Positions 23,814 to 36,005 of a stretch of DNA of 64,000 nt are shown here, piece after piece; the first letter of the stretch is position 1; every line of letters begins with the position of its first letter. Origin of the DNA: Caprella mutica (Eukaryota; Arthropoda; Malacostraca; Amphipoda; Caprellidae). The notes under the pieces were generated by a model that was not told where the DNA came from, did not search any database, and saw nothing but the letters and a program-made list of their open reading frames with translations. The stretch covers positions 124,001 through 188,000 of the forward strand of contig CANNZV010000506.1 of the NCBI GenBank assembly GCA_947561585.1, read 5' to 3'. Position numbers and translations under genes: made by a program.

Positions 23814-26800
23814 CATAATTATATAGTATAGAATTTTTTTACCGTATGTGCAAACTATTGTTATACAACATTTGAGGAATAATTAATATCATTATATCGA
23901 TGTATTTTGAAATTTAAAGTGATTAACTTATTTTCAAAATGAAAATATGAAATTTTCTTGTTGAATATGAAAATAAATGTTTCATATTCCTTAATTACAC
24001 TGGTCGGCATGATAGAATTAATTAATTGAATTTGAAAATAATTGTTGAAACAACTACTGCATAACTGTACAGTGTACATTGTGGATATATGTTTTCATGT
24101 TCATCGTCCTTCCCTAGATTTGTTTTGTCCACAGTTGAAGATACAATTTTTTTGTTAATGTATGTAGCGCTATACGTACCAGAACTTATATAATTGCATT
24201 TACCAAACATTATAAACCAAATTATATTCCCAATAAAAATTTTACCAGAATTTTAGTCGCTGAGTTGACTGAGAACTTTAATTCGTGCTGCTGTGTAATA
24301 CAGAAGAAGATTCCGTAAAGATAGATTTCTATTTTTTGTAGATGCGCCCTAATTTGACGCTTCAATCTCGTGTTTTCGTTCTTCTAGATTTTTACATCTG
24401 AAGATACATAGAAGAAAAAAATACATTTAATCACATAATAACATACACTGCACTATAATGTAAAACAAATATCCACCAGTAAATAAATATCGTAACACCA
24501 AAGACAATTGATAAAGCAATGAACGGCAACGTTTATAGAGTACCAATTCGTTGCAGTAATATTGGAGCCAAGTGAGAGATATTGTATTTTGCTCTGAGAT
24601 ACCAATATTAAACACTTCTCTTTCATTTCTTAAGATTTGTTATATTCTATGACTGATGTATTTTAAGTGGAAATTGTTATATTATTGGAACTATGGCACT
24701 GCAACAACATAATATAACTAGAAACATGAACATGACTCAATTAGAAATGGAATTTTTTGTATTTTAACACATAAATATTGCTTAGATCGAACTATACTGT
24801 TATAAATTGAATGTGTGGACTGTGGAGCTAAAGACGAATGTGAATATCGCTTCACTTGTTAAAAAATCACCAAATTTAAATGCTAATTAAAATTAGTACA
24901 TATGTATACTAACTATTTATTAATAACTAGACACAATAGAAGTAGTTTATAAAATTTTAAATTTAAAAAAATGTATTCCCATTGTAAAAGGTTGAAAATA
25001 CTCCATCACAGAATGTGATCAGAATAATGAGTTAGGTTCATTGAATACACTGTAACTAACAAACGGATGAGTAAGGGTAGATTTTAATGATATTCAGCAA
25101 TCAGCATACATCGATTACATTGATGCAATGAGATTCATCACAGGTTCTTCGATATCGACCGGATCACTAAGCCGATCTTCATATCCTCCAATCGGATTTC
25201 AATAATGACTTGTCAGTGGAACAAATTAGACTCTCATTGAGTTCTTGATTTGCAATTCGGTTTTGTGACCTCAAACCTTTTTACATAAGCTCCCGATTAT
25301 TAATAATTGTAATTTAATTTATAACTAAAACTACTGATGAATTTCCACGCAATATCTGCATGAACCCAACGGAATCCGTCACAGATTAATCTTTACTTCC
25401 TCTTGAAAAACGAATATATCAGTAATTTGTCAATTTGAGGAAAGTTGATTGAATTGCAAGGTTTATTGTGTCCCATTGAACATTCCCTGGTATTCAGTAT
25501 CAAGTGAGCAATGATTCCAGAATATATGAGATTTTATTGTTTGGCGACGGTTTCGTATATGGCAGGAATAGAATTACGCTGTATATCACTATTAATATTG
25601 ATTTATTTAACACTAATGATTGCTGAGTATAGTGATAGTTATATGTCACCCATTTGCAAGCTACATGTCGATTGATTGCTGTTGCTTTACAGATTAAATT
25701 TTAAATAAAGTTGGAGATCATTTTCATTCAAGTATGGTAATTCAGACACTATATAATTATTCAAAACAATAATTAGATATTATGTTTTGGCGCGAAGTGG
25801 AAAGACAAATCAGTGAACAGTAAGTTCTGTAACCGTGATTAATGCTAAGCACCAATCAGTCAGTCATTCAGCGTTTTCTATGATGTGATACAGAGAGAAA
25901 ATATTTTTCTTATAGCTCATCAGTATCAAACTTTTTTTGAAATCTTTTTTACGGAGGATTGGCACTGATGTGGTGACTGACAGTGATAATGTTGGCTCTA
26001 AACAATAATTTTATAAAATATCTGGAAATATATATTCAAATCAAGAGTATTACCTAATTCTATTGAAATAATTTACACGGTAATATTCTCTCAAAATGCA
26101 GCTTTTGTTTTTAACTATTTATAATAATTGATGTAAATTGAATATATATTTATTTATGTATTTTTCTGAATGATCTCTTACACAAAAACTGTTATATTAA
26201 ACTATAAAATATATTCCAATTCCAATTTCGTTTTTTAATTCTATTTTGCCCGAAGATATCCAATTATCCATATTTTGAATTTATATATTTAAATTAATTC
26301 ACAATTAATCTTAATTTCAATACATTAAATAATGGGTACCTATTTCAAATGGTTTTGAGATTGTTAAATTAGTATAATATAATTAATAATCGGGGTTACG
26401 ATACTTCTTCAATTTACTTAAGTCATATTAATATCACAATCATCCATATTATTGAATTGTTATTTTAAAAACGGTATTTCTACACACCAAATAAATGCTT
26501 TATACCCAAAATACATTTCTCAAAATACAAATTATGGTTTTACATATATAGTATTTAATTTTAAATGCATGCATTGTTACAAATACATACAGAGTACCAT
26601 TTTCAAAAGAGGCTATGTCGATGTCATTCACCTGAACAATTTTCAGCCCATTGAGTTAACGCAGGTATCGAAATAATGGCATTAAAACTCAGCACTGAAA
26701 AGTATTAAATAAACTCTGAATATCTTATTTCTTAATTTCGGGGTTTTGCTCAATGGAGTTTTTAAATATTATTTTTTTACGCATGCTAAATGGAACTAAA

Positions 26801-26898
26801 TTATAATTTAAATATTAATTGGGAGTCGTAATAAGAATATCCGATAATTTCATTTGCTGCAATGTAATATTAGCTACAGCAATTCGAGCAGCTTATTA
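23814..26898. other. AT-rich non-coding stretch
   Basis: Several 60-74 codon ORFs (for example 24427-24615 minus and 26452-26676 plus) have no domain or splice support. A slightly GC-richer patch at 25080-25260 has no usable frame. Confidence 0.5.
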
Positions 26899-26906
26899 CT
26901 CTAGGC

Positions 26907-27171
26907 CAGTGGTTCTCTACCTGGTCCACTGTGAACCTATGAACCAAAAGGTATTTTGGACTAACTTCAGTAATTGTATAGTTTTCTTTTATTTTAAAAG
27001 TGGCTTTTCAATGTAGTTTATTCACCACTGTACTAGACTATATGTGTATTTACCAATTTGCATTCATTTCCTGAGTATAAACACTACACGTTATAAATAT
27101 GAAAGGTGGTCGTTGGATATTCAATCATTTTTAGTTTAGGTTCGTAAGAAATGAAATTCTGGGAACCACTG
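26907..27171. mobile_element. hAT-type MITE with perfect 8-bp target duplication
   Basis: The element begins CAGTGGTTCTC and ends GGGAACCACTG, giving 9-bp perfect terminal inverted repeats CAGTGGTTC / GAACCACTG. It is flanked on both sides by the identical octamer CTCTAGGC (26899-26906 and 27172-27179). An 8-bp duplication with CAGTGGTTC-type ends is the signature of the hAT superfamily. The 265-bp body has no transposase, so it is a non-autonomous copy. The intact duplication and ends suggest a fairly recent insertion. Confidence 0.93.
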
Positions 27172-27179
27172 CTCTAGGC

Positions 27180-27618
27180 TATAGGTATAGCTTCTAAAGA
27201 TGACTATTACCTATTTCAAATTTATTCTACTTTTAAATAAAAAATTATTGTAAATATGGATGTATTAACGGAATCCCACCTTTAATTCAATAATGTTGTC
27301 TAGACAACATTTTAATTATACTTTTAGTTTCGAGGTAGGTATAGTATAGGCATCTCTATCTAATTTTGTTGTTATGTAATTAATAATTTTTTACATTAAA
27401 ATTGTGTTTCATATACCTAAAAAAATTTTCTGCTCTTTAGTGGTATTTTCAGTTTAAATCAATCGAAACCATTTCAATTTAAGACATTGCTATTTGACAC
27501 TGATCTTACACCAAACTTCCATTAAACACATATTACAAAATAATTATTTTATTATCAATAATTTAGAATTCCTAATACTTTTCTGAGTTATCAAATTTAG
27601 TGATTGAATTTGTAAATA
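27180..27618. other. AT-rich stretch with a 20-bp perfect palindrome
   Basis: Contains the palindrome at 27292-27311 (listed separately). No gene seen. Confidence 0.5.
27292..27311. repeat. 20-bp perfect palindrome
   Basis: AATGTTGTCTAGACAACATT reads identically on both strands with no spacer. It could bind a dimeric factor or be a chance dyad. Confidence 0.85.
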
Positions 27619-28042
27619 CAGTAGAACACCTTTATAGTGAAATCCTCTATAGTGAACCATCCTGTATAGTAGTGTCCTGTATAGTGAATTATTCTGTATA
27701 GTAATGTCATGTACAGTGAACTTACCCGTTTATAATGAACATAGTTAGTTTAGTCTGCCATAAATGACTATAAGTTTTCTATGAATCTGTATATAGTAAA
27801 TTAGTTGTATATCATGAAAGAGGTGATCTAACAGTACAAATCCTCTATAGTGAAGTCATGCATAGTGAACAATCCTGATTTTTAGATTTATGAGAAATGA
27901 AAAACCCTGTATAATGAATTTATATCAAGAAGAAAGAAAATATTTTGTATAGTCACCCATGGAAAGGGCAGTTTTCTATTCATATCTTATATCCCCTCTC
28001 TATAGTGAACTAGTTGAAGTTCACTATAGAGGAGTTTTACTG
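27619..28042. mobile_element. CAGTAGAAC-family element, 424 bp, internally amplified
   Basis: The left end CAGTAGAACACCTTTATAG follows TA; the right end CTATAGAGGAGTTTTACTG precedes TA. The terminal repeats match over about 23 bp. Internally the end motif CTATAGTGAA or TGTATAGTGA recurs many times as near-regular sub-repeats, in direct orientation for most of the length. This indicates that the terminal sequence itself was duplicated within the element. No coding frame. Confidence 0.88.
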
Positions 28043-30102
28043 TAATAACCATATTGTTTGTGTCTAGAAATGTACCATTATTCCTCATTTTCTCAGTATT
28101 TATCAAGTCGAGGCCATTGCTTACCATCTCTCTAAACACTGCAACTCGTGTGCAATAATCATTACCGTTAGGTGAAATGAGTCCATATTATGACCAGATC
28201 CATGGCGTGTTCGTTACATGCAATCCCAAGGGGTTTGTGCAGCCATAAAAATTGAACGTCTTCATACACCAGCGGCAATCGGTGAGGTCTTATTCAGAAC
28301 TTCCATTTCCTAATTGAATGTGCGTGAGTTTGTTATCAATACACTTTGTTCAATTGAACATAATAATTCAATAACAGTAATACAGATTTTATCTGATGAT
28401 AAAAATATGACTGGATAGACTTATTTTATCATAACATGCGTATTAAGATTGTCAAACTACCTATTGACATTGTTATCTAGATAAAGAATCAGCAGCTAAT
28501 TCATTAAACTTCATTCTTCTTAATGTATTCCCTATAATTCAATATAATTGATGGATTATAAAATGTATATATTACTTAATAATATGTACCTCGATCAATA
28601 AGCTTCTCCAGGTAAAACAAAAACATTCTGAAATTTCAGTTAGTCTCATCATGTAGATGCCAACCTTTCTTATGATACATCATCAAAATAATTTGTTTTA
28701 ATTAACTGAATTTAGTAACATTGACTTTACAAATATAAAAAGGCTTCAATAAAGGAAATATAACGTGATTCTTTCAAAAGCCAGAATCTCCTTCCCATGA
28801 TGATTATTATTAAACACTAATTATCTGTGTGTAACCAAATAATAATTGATTAAGGGTCCTTTGAAAGACACATATGGTGGGGCCATAGAAGATCAGGTGG
28901 GGATCAAAATCATCTGTATCTGGGGAGGACTTACTTATTCATGCGAATAGATAGAAACAAGAACTCAATTAAGAGACTGAAATTTCAACTAAAATTATTT
29001 TGTAAATGCTGAAATTGATGGAAAAAAATATGTACGAACTATCATGAAAATAAAAAATAAATACTCTTGATTAATTTGAAATTAAATACCAATTAATATT
29101 CCACTTGAAACTCATCTCTTTATAAAAATTATACTCCATTAATATTTAATATTATATCAATTTGAATATCTGATTCAGTACGACTTTTGTAATTTTTATT
29201 TCCTTTTGCACTCATAAATTCTCGTTCTCTGAACTGTGAACTTTTCATGCATAATAGAACATTTCTTTTGAAATAAACTGTCTAGAAAAATCAAATACTT
29301 CGGAAACTGCATGAATATTTTACAATGCATTCAGGGAAATTCACTTTGAATTGTCACAATAGATGCATTTGTGGTCGCACTTTATATTCATACACTATAC
29401 ATTCATAATAGACATCAATGAAGTAAATTCAATTTGAAAATATTTAGATGCATCGTCGTGCGGTGAGAAAAATGATAGAAATTATCAAAAGATATTAACG
29501 TGAAAGGAGCAAATGGAGCAGAAATTCATCCACTTGGATAAATAATTTAAATTTCCATGACTGGTAATAATTTACCTATTTCTTTATTCTCTTTTTTTCA
29601 TTATCTTGCATCGTTTTGTTAACAGAAGTGCATTAAAACCAATAGAACACTTGATTTTAAATATGTATTTTAATTATCAAGATGAGGTGGTACACATATA
29701 TTATATTACCGATACTTATTAAATTAACTGTAGTAAAATGTATATCGATGCATTTAGAACTTTCTTATTAAATCTATCCATTTAATATTAAATAATCGAG
29801 TGAGTACAGATATCTATCTTACTGAAGTCAAATTCTATTCAAATACTCCTAATATTGAATGAATTGCCATCTTCAATTGCTATTAAAATTACTCTATCCA
29901 TATATCATTTCGAGTATAACTTAAACCGTTAAAATTAGCAATATCATTTATAATATTTAAAGATAGTTTGACCTTTATAGGAATGGGAAACTATTCTAAC
30001 TTTACCAATTTAACTTTTTGATACAACAAAAAACTACCGGGGGTTCAGAACAATAATCTTCACATACTGTAATGGTGATGTTTTATCGTTTTATAGTTTA
30101 AT
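28043..30102. other. AT-rich non-coding stretch
   Basis: No repeat or coding-like frame was found. A GC-richer part at 28110-28320 carries no ORF worth listing. Confidence 0.5.
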
Positions 30103-30281
30103 AAAATTAATAAAGTCAGATAAAGAATTAACAAATAATACAGAAAGAGATTTCGAATAAATCAATTTTTACTTATATAATTTAAAATTAGTCAAAATTA
30201 GGATATTGATACTGAATATTGATTTATTCGAATGCACTCTCTGTATTATTTATTATTTCTTTAGGTGACTTTATTAGTTTT
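30103..30281. mobile_element. Foldback element with about 64-bp arms
   Basis: The left arm 30103-30166 (AAAATTAATAAAGTCAGATA at its start, CGAATAAATCAAT at its end) is the imperfect reverse complement of the right arm 30218-30281 (ATTGATTTATTCG at its start, ACTTTATTAGTTTT at its end). The loop is 51 nt. About four fifths of positions match by eye. No target duplication was identified. Confidence 0.8.
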
Positions 30282-32500
30282 GGTATTCACGATACTTCTC
30301 ATGTAGTTCAATAAATTTATGTTCGATAAATATTAATATTATAGACCCGTTTCCACGTGCAAGAATTGTTTCTTCAATAAAGTACAACTATTTTTTTTTA
30401 CATATATAGTAACTAATATACTACTACAGATCTGATTTATTCAGTAATTGTTAAAAGAAAACTATATATCGAGTAATTTTAACTTTTAATTTATATTATT
30501 ATAGTGTGCAGAAATTTAACTGAAATTATTTAGCAATTACTATGTCAGAAAATTTAAAGTTTATAACATGATTCTATCATAAGTTTTGAGACAAGTTTAA
30601 TTCCTCTTCTGTTATTTTTAAACTCCTAAGGAAAAATATGAACTCGTTATTTAAGATCCAGTTTAGTAATTAAAACTAATTCCATCTTCAATTACACCTG
30701 CGATCATCAGGAGAATAATTCCCAAAAAATAAAATGGAGGAAGAAAAGTAAGTTAATCTCATCAAGATTTATTTCTGTGATTCCATTGCATCTGAAACAA
30801 AGAACTGATTTATTTTCTTATTTATTTATTAGCGATGTTCTTAAAACTAATAAATTTCACATGTATAGAAGAAAGTTAGATGAAAGTAATAGCATTTGAA
30901 AATATTCCACAATATTTTTATAGAAAGAACTTTAATTGAGTTTAAAATAACACTATAATCTTTTAATCAATTATGAAATAATCATCTAGTTATTGATACA
31001 ATAAATCTATAGAAAGAGAAGTTATTACATTTTAAATTCGAGTATTATTTTCGAGTAAGTTTTTCGCTCCACAATCTTATCCACCTCTAACAATTATAAG
31101 CAGTTCAGACCTTCTTTCATCGTAGATTAAATTTCTGATGATCTTCTAAGGATGCTCACTGAATTTAATTACACACTCAGGTAAGGACTTGAAAACATGT
31201 TCATAAATATGCATATACGTAGCTAATGGAGGACATTTGAGGAAGTTAACACAAACATTATTTTAGTAACTTTGTGAAACAATGGAAGATTATTGCAATA
31301 AATTCATGAAAGGAAAAATAGGCTGAAGAACGATCCAATGTTTTAAGAATGATTATTCTTAATCTTAATCAATGATTATTCCTAATCATGTTTAACTACC
31401 ACTCACGAGATCTATTATTCGATCACGATGAATTACATTTACACAAACAAATTCTTCCTTGACAGTGAGAATCTATTGAATGATAGATCCTTTTCTCACA
31501 AATAAACATTTGGCCATAGCGGCTGCTTGCCCATCGATATTCAGGCATAAGATATGCAAATAAAATTGTATTTGAATGCAAAAGATGATGTCAATGATAC
31601 GTTATGTGGGATGATACTAAAGATACGAGGACTATTGTTTCTACTTCTAATGATCTTAATAATCCTGGGGATTACGCTTTAAAATTGAGATCAAAGATCG
31701 ATCTCAGTAATATCTCACTTGAATTATTATACCTGTATTAATTCTATTTTCAGAACTATCTTTTCTTTCTAATTCTGTGAAATGTGCATTATACTTTTAT
31801 TTGGTAGTAATTATGAGAAAGAGTGTATTTTTCTGTAGAAATATCATAAGGGAACAGAAAGACCACGCGACTTTATTTACTCGGAAGAATCGTTTTCAAA
31901 GGTGTTTAGAATTTGATAATCCTGAGCCTATAATATAGCCGATAATTATTGATAGTGTGTGTACCTTGGTAAGTAACTACCATTTTATAAATTACTACTT
32001 AGGAACGAAGTAAAAATCTAGGTCGTTACAACTGATATCATTCGAAAAAATGCTGGTATACGTTATAATCATTTATGAAATTAGAATAGGTTTGTTATTT
32101 CTGTGATACCCTGTACACGTGTAGAGTATAATATTACTTAACTTAAATCCTGTGTTAAAGAGGTAGTTTAGCACATCCGAAGCCAATTTAAATCTAATTA
32201 AAGTTCAACGTAAGAGTTTCTTACTGTTATCAACCTTTAGAACTGAAATAGACTAAAGAAATTAAAATTAAACCTCAATATATTTAATCATTTGAAGAAT
32301 CGTTTAGAGCTCTGTAAGAATTTGTCACCAAACTATTGTGTTGCAGATTGATAAATAATGAACGTTGTTTTAATTAGTTACATTTTTTCAAAAAATATTC
32401 TAATTGAAAGTATTAATGGTTTTTTAATAATATTATGAAATAGAATTTTAGATTTTTTTTTTAATTTCTTTGGAAGGTTTTGGTAATTTTTGATACCTCT
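30282..32500. other. AT-rich non-coding stretch
   Basis: Donor-like CAG|GTAAGG (31181) and TTG|GTAAGT (31971) sites occur, but neither closes a plausible exon. No gene seen. Confidence 0.5.
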
Positions 32501-32504
32501 TAAG

Positions 32505-33112
32505 ATGGACTTCCAATGCGACGACGGAAGCGGCTTGAGCCGCTCTTCAACAGTCAGTTGCACTTAATTAATTAATTAATTAATTTATTCATTAATATCA
32601 ATTTATTCATTAATATTAATTTATTCATTAATATTAATTTATGAATTAATGTTAAATTATTTAATTATGATAATTAAATTATTAGTATTAATTAATTTGT
32701 TAGTATTAATTAATTTATTAGTATTAATTAATTTATTAGTATTAATTATATTATTATTGTTAATTTATTTATTAATATTTCTTAATTAAAATTAATAAAC
32801 AATTTATTAATGTTCAATTAGTTTATCAATATTATATTAAATGGAAACAATACCAAAGAGACGTGAAATAACAGCAAATTTTGTCAGTTTTCCAAAAAAT
32901 AATGGAACTGTACAAATTACTAATAGACGCAGAGGCTTGAGCCGCTGCCCTTGAGCCACTTTGGCCGTACGGCTGTGGACGCTCCATTGAAAAGTTGTAC
33001 ATGGGATATATCCGATAGCAGTCCAAAAGGAGAGCCATTGGAATTCAACTTTAAAAATAGAGCCGAACGGCTCTAGCCGCGGGACTACAGCTATACCATT
33101 GCAATTTGACTT
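32505..33112. mobile_element. Hairpin-rich GC modules around an AT tract, possible MITE
   Basis: Three GC-rich modules are present. One at 32505-32565 holds the hairpin AGCGGCTTGAGCCGCT (32529-32544). One at 32925-33005 holds the same GGCTTGAGCCGCT word and a perfect GCCGTACGGC palindrome (32964-32973). One at 33020-33112 holds TAGAGCCGAACGGCTCTA (33058-33075). Each module carries a CCATTGNAA or TTCCAATG word beside its hairpin, with the first module inverted relative to the others. They bracket the AT array at 32562-32830. The arrangement suggests a non-autonomous element with structured subterminal regions; the superfamily is unknown. Confidence 0.45.
32562..32830. repeat. AT-only degenerate tandem array
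   Basis: TTAATTAATTAATTAATTAA is followed by repeats of TTTATTCATTAATATTAA and then TTTATTAGTATTAATTAA (about 18-bp periods). It is almost free of G and C and sits between the GC hairpin modules. Confidence 0.85.
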
Positions 33113-33882
33113 TTAACCGATGAGTTAGGAAATGTAAATTCATAGCTTATGGAAAGTATAAATAAACGAAAGCGAAAAAAATGACTGTTTTTGATGAGAA
33201 AATATTGTCTCACAAAATATTTAAAAAATGGTATATTTATACGTTAGGAAACTCCTGATATTTACAGTAGTGTATAATTAAATGGGAATATAATTTGTTT
33301 TCAGTTATTTTGAAAATCACAAAGAGTTGAATTTATTTTCCACACCTAAATATGAAGTTGAGACGAATAGGCCATTTAAGCCCCGCATCTACCTTATCGC
33401 AGTAAACCAAAACTTAGTTCCGATATTTATGAGCAAAAGTTCCTCTTGTCAGAGTTATACGGAATATATTACACTTTAAATATACGCATTAGATTGAGAA
33501 GAATTATTGTGTTACATAAAGAAGGAGCTGATTTACTCAAATCGAAAAAATGGGCACTTGTTATAACTGAATAGGGATTTTATTGCCTCCTGATCATTAA
33601 GAAAAAATAAAAATAAACACTATACTGACTCTTCTAGACGTATATAATATAATTATCTCTCATTATTATCGTCTAATATAGTTTCAGTATATCTTCATAA
33701 TCAGTCTCATTGCCTTGTCCCATCAAATAAAGTAGTGATATAGTTCAAACCTAACGACTCCGCTTTGAACTGAAAAAGCTCCTTTCTATTTCTCCGGTCA
33801 AAGAGAGCCATTTTCTTTTATATGGATCGGAATTACCTTTCATATTGTGCCATGTCTTGAAGTGTGTTTTATTTACCTGAAG
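33113..33882. other. AT-rich non-coding stretch
   Basis: Nothing specific. The last 100 bases become GC-richer towards the candidate exon at 33883. Confidence 0.45.
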
Positions 33883-34029
33883 AGATGGATTATAAGATAC
33901 CAGACAATATTTATTGCTCTTCCTGCTCTCAATTTTTGGAGGTATATGGAAGAAAGTACAGAGTTAATTTTTACGTTACATCCGGCTTGCGGCAGACGTG
34001 GGACATTATGTTTGTTCAAGACGTGAAAG
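33883..34029 (+). CDS. Candidate penultimate coding exon, unrecognised protein
   Basis: An open frame reads MDYKIPDNIYC and SCSQFLE and then VNFYVTSGLRQTWDIMFVQD, ending in GTG AAA G before GTGAGT, a near-consensus donor (AAAG|GTGAGT at 34029/34030). A pyrimidine-rich TTTTATTTACCTGAAG immediately precedes 33883 and can serve as acceptor. The donor is phase 1 and joins in frame to the acceptor at 35557/35558. The protein segment has a balanced composition with Cys, Trp and Arg, unlike the Ile/Tyr/Phe-rich chance ORFs here. Upstream exons were not identified, and no domain family is recognised. The ATG at 33885 could also be internal. Confidence 0.35.
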
Positions 34030-35557
34030 GTGAGTGTGGAATGTAAGAAGTCATAAGGAGTCTGAAATCACTCGTCCTTTGCAATCCTTCGCTAGCGAGA
34101 AATTTCCCTCACTCTTCCACGCGGGGAAAAGAAAAAATGGTTAGCTTCGATAGTATCAGTAATCTCGATCACCAGCCTCTAAAACATAACAGCAATGTCA
34201 CCAGCCTCTAAAACATAACAGCAATGTCACCAGCCTCTAAAACATAACAGCAATGTCACCAGCCTCTAAAACATAACAGCAATGTCACCAGCCTCTAAAA
34301 CATAACAGCAATGTCACCAGCCTCTAAAACATAACAGCAATGTCACCAGCCTCTAAAACATAACAGCAATGTCACCAGCCTCTAAAACATAACAGCAATG
34401 TCACCACCCTCTAAAACATAACAGCAATGTCACCACCCTCTAAAACATAACAGCAATGTCACCAGCCTCTAAAACATAACAGCAATGTCACCAGCCTCTA
34501 AAACATAACAGCAATGTCACCAGCCTCTAAACTATAACAGCAATGTCACCAGCCTCTAAACCATAACAGCAATGTCACCAGCCTCTAAAACATAACAGCA
34601 ATGTCACCAGCCTCTAAACCATAACAGCAATGTCACCAGCCTCTAAAACATAACAGCAATGTCACCAGCCTCTAAAACATAACAGCAATGTCACCACCCT
34701 CTAAAACATAACAGCAATGTCACAAGCCCCATTAACATATACCGTCATTCAATCACGTTCTTTTTCTACCGTCTAATATTCTATTCGAATCTCAATGAGA
34801 ACATATCGACCACAAAATCATTTGAAAGTCGTTGTCGAACATCTTTGCCGAGCATTCAAGCCATATCGAATCAATGGGAATTTCTCCTTCGCTGTCATGA
34901 CGAGTGCAATTCAGCTTTTAAAATATGGAGATCACGACTGAGAGTGCCATTGCTTTGTCATCCCTATGATTTATTGCTTCAATAGCTCTCATCCGCATTT
35001 ATGGATTAGGTTAATCTATTATATTGTTTGTAGACATAAACTATTGAAAAATATTTAATGTTTGCAAATGTTATACTTAAATATATCATAAAATGAAAGC
35101 CCATTACGTACATGGAAGAATAAATATCCTCTATAAATTTTAAAAATATTTACGGGTCTCCGTTTGAGATTTATCCATGGCTTACAGATCAAATATGTAT
35201 TTTTTTTATTCCTATGTGCATTACTACTGGGCGATTGATAAGTAATGGATTTTTTATATACCATAAGATAACTCGTTTATAAAATATATTTAATTAAAAA
35301 ATATTGTAGCTATAATGCGGAAGTTTTGTTTATGTTGACCAAATTTATCTAAGTTTTTATTGTACCTAGATTATTGCTTCTGTATTCTTGTGAATTTACT
35401 TGTTAAAATCAAATAAGTATAGTCTATAAATAAATAAGTTTTCCCTAGCTCCTTTTCCGTAACTTTAATTTCAATTTAAATTTTCTTTAATTTTTTTTAT
35501 GTTAACTATATATGATATTACAGATCTTTATAAATTATTTATTTCTTTTCTTTTCAG
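34030..35557 (+). other. Candidate intron joining 34029 to 35558
   Basis: Begins GTGAGT and ends with a long pyrimidine tract TTTCTTTTCTTTTCAG. Length is 1528 bp, of which more than a third is the 29-bp minisatellite. The remainder is unremarkable; the minus-strand ORF at 35055-35264 within it is not supported. Confidence 0.35.
34174..34724. repeat. Minisatellite, 29-bp unit, 19 copies
   Basis: The unit is CCTCTAAAACATAACAGCAA followed by TGTCACCAG. Nineteen units are in strict 29-bp register with only a few variants: CACC for CAGC at four junctions, and CTATAAC or CCATAAC for CATAAC in units 13, 14 and 16. Very low divergence suggests recent expansion and probable length polymorphism. Confidence 0.98.
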
Positions 35558-35592
35558 ATGTTGCACCAGTAAAGAAGATCTCCACATTTTGA
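35558..35592 (+). CDS. Candidate terminal coding exon
   Basis: After the strong acceptor at 35556-35557, the exon supplies AT to complete the GAT codon begun by the G at 34029, then GTT GCA CCA and so on to TGA at 35590-35592. This adds the C-terminal residues DVAPVKKISTF. Phase agreement with the upstream donor is the main evidence. No AATAAA could be firmly assigned downstream. Confidence 0.33.
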
Positions 35593-35850
35593 TGACTGTT
35601 TGGTGAATGGTGTGTTTGTTGATTAAATTATTTCTAAATTTTCATTTTTTAATAACTCAGTATATTGAAGGATTAATATATTGAATTATAATATATTGCA
35701 GATTAATTAGAGAAAACAATCAGTTACTTTTTTATCTCTCATGCTCCCAATCTGATACAAGATGTAGGTATTTCATGTTCGCCCTATAAGCTAAATGTCA
35801 CAATAATATAACGCTTAATTAAGGATATTAACTATAAATATTTTGATATA

Positions 35851-36005
35851 CAGTAGAACTCATCTATAAACAAATCTTGTGTAGTGATCTGATCAGTTTC
35901 TTAAACCAGATGGCCATTCATGGCTGACTAAATAAATAAAAATCACTATATAAGGTATTTTCCTTAAACATGACATTGCATTCATTATAGAGGATGTTAT
36001 TCCAT
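35851..36005. mobile_element. CAGTAGAAC-family MITE, diverged copy
   Basis: Follows TA and begins CAGTAGAACTCATCTATAA; the right end ATTATAGAGGATGTTATTCC is an imperfect mirror. The centre contains GGCCATTCATGGCTGACTAA, matching the core of the 19.8 kb copy. The right boundary is approximate. Confidence 0.75.
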
